Positions 38,221 to 48,207 of a stretch of 50,427 bases of DNA are shown here, piece by piece. The notes beneath the pieces are model-generated. The model ran no database searches. It saw only the letters and a program-made list of their open reading frames with translations, and was not told the origin of the DNA. Origin of the DNA: Zygnema circumcarinatum (taxonomy: Eukaryota > Streptophyta > Zygnematophyceae > Zygnematales > Zygnemataceae); assembly GCA_037447605.1 (NCBI GenBank), contig CM074822.1:276431-326857 (forward strand), given 5' to 3'. Position numbers and translations under genes: made by a program. Numbering within the stretch: the first letter of the stretch is position 1; each line of letters starts with the position of its first letter.

Positions 38221-39130
38221 TTGTGTGTCAAAAGAGTGCAACTTGCTATTGTCGAAAGTTGTTCAGAAAAAGCTCTGAAATCCTCAAAACCTTAAAATTC
38301 TGAAAACCGATCTCAAACCCTGAAACCCTAAAACAGATCTGCAAACAAGCTTGCAGAAAACTGCAAATGAGAGGGACAGCTGTACTCACATATGCAGTCA
38401 AATGTGCCGTTATCCAACCACTGTTGTGCGGTCCTCCCCTCACTGGTGTGCCGTTATCCTCCGAACGGTGTGCTATTTCCCGTTCACTAGTATGCGGCGA
38501 GCCATTATCTACTGACTCGTGTGCCCTTATCAATTGCCTTTGGAAATGCTTACGACACTTATTCGCATCCCTGAAACAGATACTGACTGATACATGTGAG
38601 AAAATGGGAGGCAAGCTCAGTAGAACGATCTCTCCTGCTTGTATGTCGCTTTGGCTGTCTGCACACTCAATCCCGAAGCCTCCATTCAAAAGATATTTTT
38701 TTGTGGGAGACATTTCCTTACACTTGAGTTGTTCACTTGTAACAATTGACCATTTTCTAAGAAAAGTCATACTAAAGAATTGCTAGTTAAGAACGCCAGG
38801 AGCTTGCGGACTGCAGCACTACGGACTTAGAAGTGAAGAAATTGTGGAAGTTGCACAGGGGAGAAGAGGTTAAACATCCCTAAAGGATATGAAGGATGTC
38901 GACGATGAAAATAGAGAGTTTTTCATAGTCCTAAAACCATCCTGAAGAGAAAACAAGAGCAACTTCCACGATGCATCCAAGTCAACATCGTCAGGTAAAA
39001 AGTGCTCTCATCCGCCCATTTACAATATATCGATGCAGCACAACATATTGGCCATGTCGGTTTTAACTGACAAGCCCATAATGTTTGCCAAAACTCAAAT
39101 GTTCATTTCCAGTCAGAAACAATCCCGCCT
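38221..39130. other. Convergent region between AlkB-like and RPB11 genes
   Basis: No gene is recognised. Imperfect ~40-bp repeats with GTGTGCCGTTATCC / GTGCGGTCCTCC cores lie at 38395-38545. AAACCCTAAA telomere-like words occur at 38310-38335. Confidence 0.5.
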
Positions 39131-40566
39131 TCAGAGGTTTGGTTTGAGCAACGCATGGGGTACCTCGAATTGAGCCTTCAGGTGATCCAGCTCCCCGTCC
39201 AATGCATTTAGAGCGTTCATATATGCAACCGTGGGTGTTGACTGAGAGGTGGTGCTAACCTGGCATAAGAAACGACAGGCAAAAAACACACTAAGTCAAC
39301 AGAAACACAGTCGAGGAGGGGCTATTAAAGTGAGCTTCTGAAGTGATAGCAGAGAAATTCAAAGCCGTACGCAGACAGGTCGTTGGTACAGCTTGAGTGG
39401 AATGACCGCTTAGGCTAAGGTCTGACCCCTGAGCCATAGGAAGAACAAATGGAAGAACTGCAAATGAAAGACAAAAATGTAACAGAAGCGAACAAAGGTC
39501 AATAGTAGTCGGCTCAAGGCACGGCGGCTACAGGCAACAGCTCACAACAGATATTCAATATGAAGGTCAAACGTGCGCCATTCAGCTGTTTACTGAGATG
39601 TACAAGTTTAACTGTTAAGGGCAGTACTTGCCTTCAATACACATCTATGTTCGAACGGGTGCGGCATCTTATATCCGGCGAACGTCACATCCTTGTCGCG
39701 AAGAAGCTGCCTGTAAATGTCACAGGCAACAAGGCCCTTCCTGCCTCAGGATAACAAATTTTTTTTCGTCTGCAAGTCTATGTAGTGAGCCACAACAAGT
39801 TAGAGATGCCAGAAAATTGGAAGACGTCTCCAAATAAGAAGCATCTACAACGAGCACAGCACGAAGTCAATTGGTAGTCCTGCCCTTTCAGCTTCCGTGA
39901 TTACTCCTGATTGGACCAGATTGACGGTTTGCGTTGTTAGGTCCAGTTTTCCATCAAGGAACATTTCAAAAAAACTGGAAATGTTACGAAAAGAACCAAA
40001 CTCAGAGTGAATCATGCTTGAGGCGGCCCCTCAATACTGTTGGCGAAAATGCATGCATGCACGTCACGGTGGGGCCATGAGCGGTTGTTTCGCACAGCCT
40101 CAATATGTTTCCGAGAGTGTGATCTTCACGTTCCAAGATGATTGTTGCGCTGTTTGGAAGTTTCGTTTCTCTCTGAACCTCAACTCTGCGGGGGTAAAAA
40201 TCACCCAAAAAAAAGGTCTTTAACCAGTACGTTGAAAACGAGAGGAACTATAACAGAAACTTGTAAACGTCGTCGGAAAAATTCTATTGGCTTGCAGTAA
40301 AAAGTCCTATGCAAGTAAAAGTATTTCATTGAAGCTCCTTCAGTAACATGTTCTCAAGTTAGGCGTTAAAAACATTTGTCTTCCTGAAGAAAGCGTCATT
40401 GCCATTTGCCAAACCACCAAACCAAACACTTCTGTATTATTCAAGCCTCCCTTCTACAAGAATCCATCCTTAAAGGAACAATCCTAGAGACAACCAATCT
40501 CATTTCATCTTACTTTTTCTTCCCTTCGGGGATGCAGAACTGCTCCCCCTGCAGTGGCTGATTCAT
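39131..40566 (-). CDS. RPB11: DNA-directed RNA polymerase II subunit RPB11
   Basis: Four exons: 40566-40514, 40185-40096, 39710-39632, 39259-39131, 116 residues, the usual length. The translated protein aligns end to end with plant RPB11: FCIPEGKKKVEVQRETKLPN, SATIILEREDHTLGNILRLQ, LLRDKDVTFAGYKMPHPFEH, VLKVSTTSQSTPTVAYMNAL and LDGELDHLKAQFE. RPB11 pairs with RPB3 to form the alpha-like assembly platform of Pol II; EREDHTLGN is the conserved dimerisation segment. Exon 3 ends with a GC donor (TTGAAG|gcaagt); the neighbouring gtactg would bring an in-frame stop. The last residues (VPHALLKPNL) could instead be intron if FEG|gtaccc is used. Upstream lie four G-boxes (40749-40850) and then the palindromic mosaic. 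Confidence 0.93.
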
Positions 40567-40748
40567 TATGCAATCAGCTGTGGAAGTTTTTTGCCTTTCC
40601 CTTCCACTTCCTGCAAGCAATCACTCTCTCTCTCTCTCTCTCTTCCTCGCTCTCTCTGTCTCTGCCTCTCCAACTAAAGCCGCTCCTCTCTCCAGCGACA
40701 GCCCCTCTTTGCAGACCTTCCAGGAATCGCCTCAAACGGCAAAGATTG

Positions 40749-40850
40749 CACGTGGCAAAATCTGACACGTGGACGATGGTATGAGACGCCACATGTCACA
40801 CATAACACCTGGCAGGCGGATAGGACGCCACGTGGCCCATGCGTCACGTG
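40749..40850. promoter_or_regulatory. Four G-boxes in 100 bp upstream of RPB11
   Basis: CACGTG occurs at 40749, 40766, 40829 and 40845, about 180-285 bp upstream of the RPB11 ATG, each in an ACGTGGC/ACGTGGA context with further CCACATG variants between. Confidence 0.5.
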
Positions 40851-40929
40851 GATGTCCGAGGGGCCATGTCATCTCAAGAGTCGCAGGGTTTGCAGGAGAC
40901 GGCGCATGCAAAAGCAAACCGGCGGCGAT

Positions 40930-41440
40930 GGTTGGAACCATCGCCGCCCGACCGACACAACCATAACCATTGCCATCGGTTGCAACCATTGGCAATGGTT
41001 TTCAATGTTGCCAGCCATTGCCGCCCGCCGGCCCTTGAATTCCAAGATTGCCAACCATTGGCAATAGTTGTTTAGGGCTGGCGGCAATGGTTGGCAACGT
41101 TGAAAACCATGGCCCATCGTTGCAACCACTGCACAGATCGGACCATTAGACAAACCAGTCGACTGGTTGGCAACCTGTGGTTGCGGACCGAAACAACCAT
41201 TCGACTGGTTTGGAACCAGTGGATGCCACTGGTTGGCAACCAGTCGAATGGTTGCCAACCAGGAATGGTTGCCAACCAGTGCCGCCGGATCGAAACAACC
41301 ATTCGACTGGTTGCCAACCAGTGGCATCCACTGGTTCCAAACCAGTCGACTGGTTGCGAACCAGTGGCGCAGGACTGAAACAACAATTCGACTGGTTCGG
41401 AACCAGTGATCCAATGGTTGGCAACCATTGAATTTCTGAA
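40930..41440. repeat. Palindromic mosaic 1 (CCAATGG/ACTGGTT words)
   Basis: The segment is a chain of short inverted repeats: GGCAATGG/CCATTGCC words to about 41110, then ACTGGTT-n4-AACCAGT hairpins joined by CGA, GTCGA or GGATGCC linkers. The phrase CGAAACAACCATTCGACTGG recurs near 41189 and 41290, and in altered form near 41375. The block 41186-41270 is nearly identical to 42331-42412. Confidence 0.9.
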
Positions 41441-42235
41441 ATTATGCTCTTTTTCCTACCCTGAAAAATGTGATGGACGGAGGCAGGGAGGTAGGAGGAA
41501 AGGAAGGAGGGAGGGAGACACGCAAGCAAGAAGGCGGGCAAACAAGCAAGCAAACAAGCAGGCAGATATTGGAGGAGGGAGGGAGGGAGATAGGGAAGGA
41601 GGGAGGGAATGAGAGAGAGAGGGATGGAGTGAGAAAAAGAGGATAGAGAGAGAGAGAGGGAGGGTGGGTAAGGAAGGTTGGGGGTATTCATTTAGGAGTT
41701 TAAAAGTGTGGTAGAGTCTAAGGGCTGGAGTTGAAGGCTCAGTCTTGAAGCTGTAACTTCATTTCATATGTAATTCGTAAATTCGTTCCTTCGTAATTTT
41801 GAAGTGCTTCGTTATTTTCTTTTTGAAACTTCCACTGCTTTTGGCAGTCTTTTAATTTTCAGCAAAACTGCACGCTCTGAAATTTCTGATATGAATTTTT
41901 TTCAACTGTATGTGATCATTTGAAAATGCGAATACTGCAATGTGTATGTTTTTTGTGCTCATTTTCTTCTCTTGGGTGAATGGACATGCTTTACTGAATT
42001 TATTTTGATTTGTTTTGTTTTGTCGCCATAGAGCGCATGAGTGCGCGCTTTGTGAGAGCAATCAGAATCGCGAGGAGGAGCAGGAGTCCAGATTTCGGGT
42101 TCAGGCTAGGCTTAGGGTTCAGGCTAGGCTTAGGGTTCCGTGAGTACTTCAAAAAGAGGACACTAATAGTTTACTGTAAGTCAAACGTGTAGGGAGATGT
42201 AGGGGCTCAAAAATGGGTCGTATGTGTTTTTTGGT

Positions 42236-43000
42236 GGGTTGCCAACCGTTGACAACTAGTGATTTAATGGTCGCCAACCATTTGATTTAATGGATATAAC
42301 CATTCGACTGGTTGCCAACCAGTGCCGCCGGATCGAAACAACCATTCGACTGGTTCGGAACCAGTGGATGCCACTGGTTGGCAACCAGTCGAATGGTTGC
42401 CAACCAGTGGATGCCACTGGTTCCAAACCAGTCGACTGGTTGCCAACCAGTGGTTGCGGACCGAAACAACCATTCGACTGGTTGCCAACCAGTGGATTCC
42501 ACTGGTTGACAACCATTCGACTGGTTTGGAACCAGTGGATGCCACTGGTTGGCAACCAGTCGACTGGTTGCCAACCAGTAGACGTCCAACCATTGCCATC
42601 CAATGGTTGTCCAATGGTTGCCGATCCACTGGTCCGAACTGTGAACCACTGCATTCCAAGGTCGCCAACCATTGCGACGGGACAAAAACAAACAACGATT
42701 GCCAATGGTTCCAACCATACCAATGCCTGCAGTACGGTTGCAACCATTGGCATTGGCAATGGTTTTTCGATTGGCAACCATTGCCGCCGGCCCTTCAATT
42801 CCAAGGTTGCCAACCATTGGCGATCGTTGTTTAGGGCCGGCGGCAATGGTTGGCAATCGAAAAACCATTTGCCAATGGTTGCAACCATTGAATTCCCAGG
42901 TTGCCAACCATTGCGACGGGACCGAAACAACCATTGCCACTGGTTCCAACCATTGCCGCCGGTCCTAAACCAACCATTGCCGAAAGGAGGCGTCCGATGT
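42236..43000. repeat. Palindromic mosaic 2
   Basis: This is the same word set as mosaic 1, with ACTGGTT/AACCAGT hairpins up to 42575 and CCATTGG/GGCAATGG foldbacks up to 43000. A long palindrome spans about 42740-42885 around GCCGCCGGCCC...GGGCCGGCGGC, with a diverged counterpart at 40990-41110. Confidence 0.9.
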
Positions 43001-43069
43001 CTTCCCTCGAAAGGAGAAAACAAAACAGAAAAAAAGAACAACACCTGACATGCAGAAATTCGTGGACGT

Positions 43070-43122
43070 GGTGCGATCATACCTAGGCTACTACGCCGGA
43101 TCCCATCAGAACTCCGCAGCTA
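43070..43122 (+). pseudogene. Truncated 5S rRNA (5' half)
   Basis: GGTGCGATCATACC...GGATCCCATCAGAACTCCGC matches the first ~53 bases of plant 5S rRNA, then diverges at 43122. About 130 bp of its upstream flank (42940-43069) recurs in inverted orientation upstream of the full-length copy. Confidence 0.85.
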
Positions 43123-43184
43123 GCTTAACCCACATTATGATACGAGTTGTTTTGATAGCACGTAACGCACCTTGATGTAGTCTG

Positions 43185-43375
43185 TAAGCAACCATTGGCA
43201 ATGGCTTTCAATGTGGTTGGCAACCTTGGAATTGAATTGGAATTGTCCGGCGGCAATGGTTGCCAATTGAAACCGTAGGCAATAGTTGTTTCGGTCCGAT
43301 GGCAATGGTTGTGTCGGTCGGGCGGCGATGGTTCCAACCATTGGCAATTGCTGTTCCGGACCGGCTTGCCGAGAC
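43185..43375. repeat. Palindromic mosaic 3
   Basis: More CAACCATTGGCAATGG, GGCGGCAATGGTTG and GGTTCCAACCATTGG words form inverted repeats between the two 5S-derived copies. Confidence 0.85.
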
Positions 43376-43510
43376 AAGCAGTCCGCCAAGGCGTCACCTT
43401 GTGACGTCAGCCAAGAACAGGTCAAGAACAAATGTCCAACATGATTGGTCACACCATCGATGTTGATGTTTGACCATTTCCAAAAATGAAAGAAAAGAGC
43501 AAAAAGGTGT

Positions 43511-43628
43511 GGGTGCGACACCGGGACTTCCCGGGAGGGTCACCCATCCCAGTACTATTCCGGCCCACAGGCGCTTAGCTGCGGAGCTCTGATAGGATCC
43601 GGCGTAGTAGACTAGGTATGATCGCACC
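43511..43628 (-). rRNA. 5S rRNA, full length (possibly a pseudogene)
   Basis: On the minus strand the 118-bp sequence runs GGTGCGATCATACC to GTCGCACCC. The two ends (GGTGCGA / TCGCACC) pair as helix I, and GGATGGGTGACC and GGGAAGTC, parts of the internal Pol III control region, are intact. A T5 run follows at 43505-43501 as a terminator. Two changes from the plant consensus (GGATCCTATCAGAGCTCC in place of CCATCAGAACTCC), and its isolation in repeats, suggest a dispersed copy that may not be expressed. Confidence 0.85.
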
Positions 43629-45060
43629 ACTTCTACAGACGTCCGAGTGTCAGCTGTTGGTCGTTTTTTTCTTTTGTTTTCTCCTTTCGAGGGAAAACAT
43701 CGGACGCCTCCTTTCGGCAATGGTTGGTTTAGGACCGGCGGCAATGGTTGGAACCAGTGGCAATGGTTGTTTCGGTCCTGTCGCGCTTGCCTCGTGGGAA
43801 TTCGACAAAAGAAAAAAAGGGCGCGGCAAGGCGAAAAAGATTTGTGGACCTGAGGTGTAAATATTTCGGAGGTACAATATATGGGACCGTGCCTGACTGA
43901 GCATTTCTGTATGAAAAGGTTTGAAGAAAGATTAAAGGTTTGAACTCCATTTTTTGCATCAAATAGAGAAATGTAGTTGGGACAGCCGTATCAAGACTTG
44001 TTTCTGAGTTGAACATCCACGGTTTTATGATCGTAGTTAAAAAATCGGCCTGCTCGTTTGGAAAGTCAACTCGAAGGGGCAAGGGGGAAGGAGGAGAGGT
44101 GGACAGGAGAGGGAGCAAGAGAGGGAGGAAGGGAGGGAGGACTTCTCAGTTCAAGAAATCCAAACATTTGAAGTTCCTATTCTGGAAGATTTCCTTCGAC
44201 GAAATAAACCTTAAATCGCATTTAGAATCCAGTCACCACGAACTCACGGTCCATTCCGCCTGAAGCGACACCTCACCCTATACACCGATCATCTAGAACT
44301 CGGATCCGCATGATTCTGACTCTCCCGCTAACCCTGAACCACTCGAAAACTACGCTACTACAAATCATGCAGTCTTTCGAAACCACTCGGAGCAGTTCTA
44401 TGCGCTCCAGTACATCCACTATGGGAAATGCAAGCCCTTCATCACCTCTCAATTCCCCCCTCCCCCTCCCCCTCTCGTCCCCCTCCTCTCTCCTTCGCCC
44501 GGCAGTCACATCACAAGAAATCCTTTAGACTGATACATCGAAAACGTGACCACAGGTCTCTTGACTTCCAAAAGGCATACATCTTTTGTGTCCAGACCAC
44601 ACCCTCTCCGTCTCTAAAAAAATAGAATCCGTGCACTCCATCCAAAATAAGATCCAGTGGCAACCTTCAACAGAGCTGAATTCCGCCTTCGAACATCACC
44701 ACCGGCTGCACACAAGTAGTGAATTCCATGGAGGGTCAGCAAAAGCGAAACAACTCATTGGCTTCAAAGAAGAAAGACAAAGTCATTATAGGGAAATGTC
44801 ATTGCAAAACGAGGATAACTTTTAAGTTGGGGCGAGTTTAAGTCGTATTAATACGTCTTTGCTCGCCTTTGCTTTTCCAGGTAAGGCATTCAGGACACTT
44901 CTCTTCCAAAATATGTCGTAAAGAGTGGCAAAATACCAGGCGAAAAACATACCAACATTTATAAGAAATAATCATGATATGCTCCCCTCCAAAGAAAATG
45001 TCAAAGTACATTCTGCTACGTATGTTGTATCCATGTAGAGTGGGATGAAATGATCAATAC

Positions 45061-47940
45061 TCACCCATATCCGCCACCCTTATATGGAGCATAGTTTGGA
45101 GAGCGTTCCCGACTGTCTCGATAGGGAGAGTACCGAGGAGAGCGTCGAGAGCTGTGACCATCGCGACCATCGCGTCCATCGCGACTATCGCGATATTCTC
45201 TATCCCGATCTCTATCCCGGTCATCATATTGACTACTCCTACCGCGACTTCGCTCAAATTCTTGCAGAGCAGCTATTCAAAAGCAAGACCACTCCCAACA
45301 ACGAAATACAGTCAATACACCGAGCCACAGATAACGAATTGAACACTTCCAATCCAAACGATGAACATGCTACGAATATGCACAAACCAGTCTCTCCTTC
45401 ACTCTAACATAAAGTAACTGTGCACGGCCTTCAAGAAAGAACTGACTTACCAAGCTCACGAGCAGTTCGTACTCCCAAGTACTTGCCAGGAGTTGGCGTC
45501 CTAGCCCTTTTTCGTTTTGCCTGCACCAATCTTAAAGAATTAGGATGACCAGACAGCGGAAACATTTGGCCTCACGAGTGCAACTCCACAGCATCTAACT
45601 CAGTTGTCGAAGCAGATTAGAAAGGAAAAGGAAAAATCACTACAAAAATACAAAATTTTCTAAAGAAAACTCAGTCAGTGACCGCGCTCTGACCAGTCAA
45701 ACTACTCCATCTCATAGTGAGGGTTCATGGCTTATGAACTGGCCGTACAGACAGGAAAAGTCTTTCCACGGTATCATGATATAGTGAAGAAAGATGGCCA
45801 CTGGGATACACTGTGGTCCATCTAATTTGGCTATCAGGAGAAAATAAGTGGGACGTACACACATACACCTCCTCAGGTGTTGACCCGAGCCGTGAGAGGT
45901 GTTTGCACTATTCTGGACATTCAGTGGGGCTCACAAATGCAGAGTTATGCTGAGCAGCACATTCCTCCCAGATTAAGTTCCAGACCGACGCAAAAAAAAA
46001 AAATGGCATACATCTGCAATCATGTCGTCATGGGCCCACAGCGTGCATTGTATGTTGGAGCTGCCTATGTGAAAGTTGGGGCTGCTAGTCAAACAACTCG
46101 CATCACTGTCGACACACTTGCATGTTGACAGCTCTCAAGTTGACAACTGCTCGAGGGGGCTCGACTTGGCCTGCCGCTGGAGGAAGGCTCTACAGAACAG
46201 CTGAAGATGACGTTGTAATGAAGAAGAAAGAACTGCGGTTGACGTTGATTTGAGGCAGCCAAACGCAGCACCACATACAGAAGCATCAGCAAAAGCCAAA
46301 GCACAACCTTTTCCTCCAGGACTATTTGGCTTCAAAGTGTTTGCCATCTTCTAGTGTCATTTACCTGCCTCCGCCGGTCAGAGGATCCATGTTTGAAAAG
46401 CATACAGAAAAGCACAAGTTCACTGCACAACGGCATGAACCACTTCTTACACAGTCTGCTCCCTGATTGTGTGGCCGCCTAAGGCCATACACGGCACTGC
46501 AGGACAGAGCTCGTTTAAAGCAGACTCGTACAATTGACTGGTACAATTTCAGACGAACTACAAATACATCAGTCGATCTACTTACCCTCTCGACAGATAT
46601 CACGCGCCCCTCGAGAATGGACCGATCCAGGTACTTGATGCATCTATCCGCGTCCTCCAAAGAGTCCATTGTCACAAACCCGAATCCTCGCGACTCCTTC
46701 GTTCGGGGATCCACAACCAGCCGACACTCAGCGACCTGTCAGAGACCAGGGGCATAGACAATGCTATTAGAAGTTCGGAGGAGCAAGGCAGAGTACAAAA
46801 AGCAGCGAGCGACAAATACAAAGCTACTTAATCCCGTATAGTACAGATTGATTCAATAGTGAAAAGACATTGTTCAAAACAAATCGCTGATGAAAATTTC
46901 TCCTTCTCTCCCTCTTCCCCTTTCTCTTTCTTCGTCGCTCTCCGGCTCTCACACATACCTTTCCTTCCCTAGAAAAATGGTCCTCTAATTCCCGCTCTGT
47001 AACGCGAGTCGACAGACCCGTAACATAAAGGTTATTTCCAGGATTCAAATTAGGCTCAGTATCGTTTCTCCTGCAAGAGAACCACGATACGAACAAGCAT
47101 TAAATACGACCACGGACGTTCCCGAAATCATACGAGAAACATTCAGGGGGCAAAAGATAAAACAAGAACGCAGAAGGAAACCGTTGCCCATCCAAGCTAC
47201 ACAAAATCTCCTATGAATTATGTTACAAACAGGTGCCGACCTGTGATCGCCAGAAAACAAACATGTGCGGCTGGAACACACTCCCCTCTCTCCTCAAACG
47301 CGTGCCGCTCATTCCAAGCTCTCCCTTAGGCCACTACCTGCCGCTGTATGGACTACATACATACAATCTGTATATAAGCAATAGGAAAGCCTGAACAAAA
47401 GCTGACTCTCTAACAACTCACCGTGGTGGTGGACTTCGGGACCTCGACCTGTACCGACGAGGAGAAGGCGACCTGCTGTATCTGCAATACCAACCAAGTC
47501 AAGACGTTCAACGCACATACTTTCAAGCGCACACCAAGACCAGCTACTATAATATGCAATAGCAGCCAAGCCAAGACATTTAAGGCACATACTCGCAAGC
47601 ATAAAATCAGCAGATGTCATATCTGCAGTACTAACGCAAGTCTAGACAGTCGCCGCAGATACTTTCAAGCAAACAACAGCTGCCTGTCTGTAATACAACC
47701 AGGTCAAGACATTCACCGCACATACTTGCAAGGGAAAAGGCCACGATCAGCTGCTGTGACTGCAATACCAACCAAAATCAAAAGATTCAGCGCACATACT
47801 TCCCACACACACAGACACAAAACACAAGCATTCTGTTCGCTCAGTAACTGACACACATGCTCCCGAAAAGACGCCCTAGCCATATCAGAAACATATTGAC
47901 ATGCCAGAACTCACTTCCTCCTGTCACGAGGCGAATCCAT
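45061..47940 (-). CDS. SR45a/Tra2-like serine/arginine-rich splicing factor
   Basis: Six exons: 47940-47915, 47481-47422, 47070-46959, 46735-46586, 45520-45451, 45260-45061, with consistent phases; 205 residues. A short RS-rich N-terminus (YSRSPSPRRYRSRSRSPPP) leads into one RRM with RNP2 LYVTGL and RNP1 RGFGFVTM, the Tra2-type helix VTERELEDHF, and the conserved linker AKRKRARTPTPGKYLG. The C-terminus is an Arg/Asp/Ser-rich tail with YRDSRDGRDGRDGH and RRSPRYSPYRDS, ending KGGGYG before TGA. Tra2/SR45a proteins bind exonic RNA in the nucleus and regulate alternative splicing, often stress-induced in plants. The stop TGA overlaps a good donor (TATGG|gtgagt), so an alternative longer C-terminus is possible. 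The first exon has only 26 coding bases. Confidence 0.9.
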
Positions 47941-48199
47941 GGCTGCCACTAAAGCTTCAAATTTTTGCAATTTCCCTCTCGTGCAGGACCTTCAGGAGCC
48001 CTAAACGCCGACGTCTGGCAACCGAGCTTCTTCTTCCAGGAGCGATTCCCGTCAGGACAATGGCTCGGTACGATCCAGAACGAACCAACGAACGGAAGAC
48101 CGTACAGTACGCTGTTGTACAGTACAGTACTGTTCTGTACAGTATTGTACCATTGTAGTACTGTACGATTTACAGTACGGTAATTCTGTACAAAGTGTT
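47941..48199. promoter_or_regulatory. SR45a-like promoter with a GTAC-rich palindromic stretch
   Basis: From 48098 to 48190 the sequence is built of GTACAGTAC / GTACTGTAC words (for example TGTACAGTACAGTACTGTTCTGTAC split over the stretch), about 160-250 bp upstream of the ATG. GTAC is also the core of plant SBP-domain and copper-response sites. The function is not known. Confidence 0.4.
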
Positions 48200-48207
48200 T
48201 TTTTTTG

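Larger units (their letters stand above)
40567..45060. other. 4.5-kb gene-free region of palindromic repeats and 5S-derived copies
   Basis: Between RPB11 and the SR45a-like gene I recognise no protein gene. Contents: G-boxes (40749-40850), mosaic 1 (40930-41440), purine and GCAAA repeats (41480-41660), plain AT-rich sequence (41690-42090), a 2 x 19-bp tandem TTCAGGCTAGGCTTAGGG (42101-42138), mosaic 2 (42236-43000), a truncated 5S (43070-43122), mosaic 3 (43185-43375), a full-length 5S (43511-43628), then unremarkable sequence to 45060. Confidence 0.65.

Noticed and set aside
38246-38786. Opposed 139- and 174-residue frames
   Set aside because: No domain is recognised, the region has imperfect tandem repeats, and neither frame joins neighbouring exons.
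41146-43048. Several 80-270 residue frames with GCQPV, WLPTSG and VGNQS repeats on both strands
   Set aside because: They arise from the palindromic words; both strands are open in several frames and no protein family fits.
40930-43400. CRISPR array
   Set aside because: Spacing is irregular, the 'spacers' are themselves repeat words, the sequence is eukaryotic nuclear and there are no cas genes.
47423-47851. 142-residue plus-strand frame
   Set aside because: It is antisense to exon 2 and intron 1 of the SR45a-like gene and has no recognisable domain.
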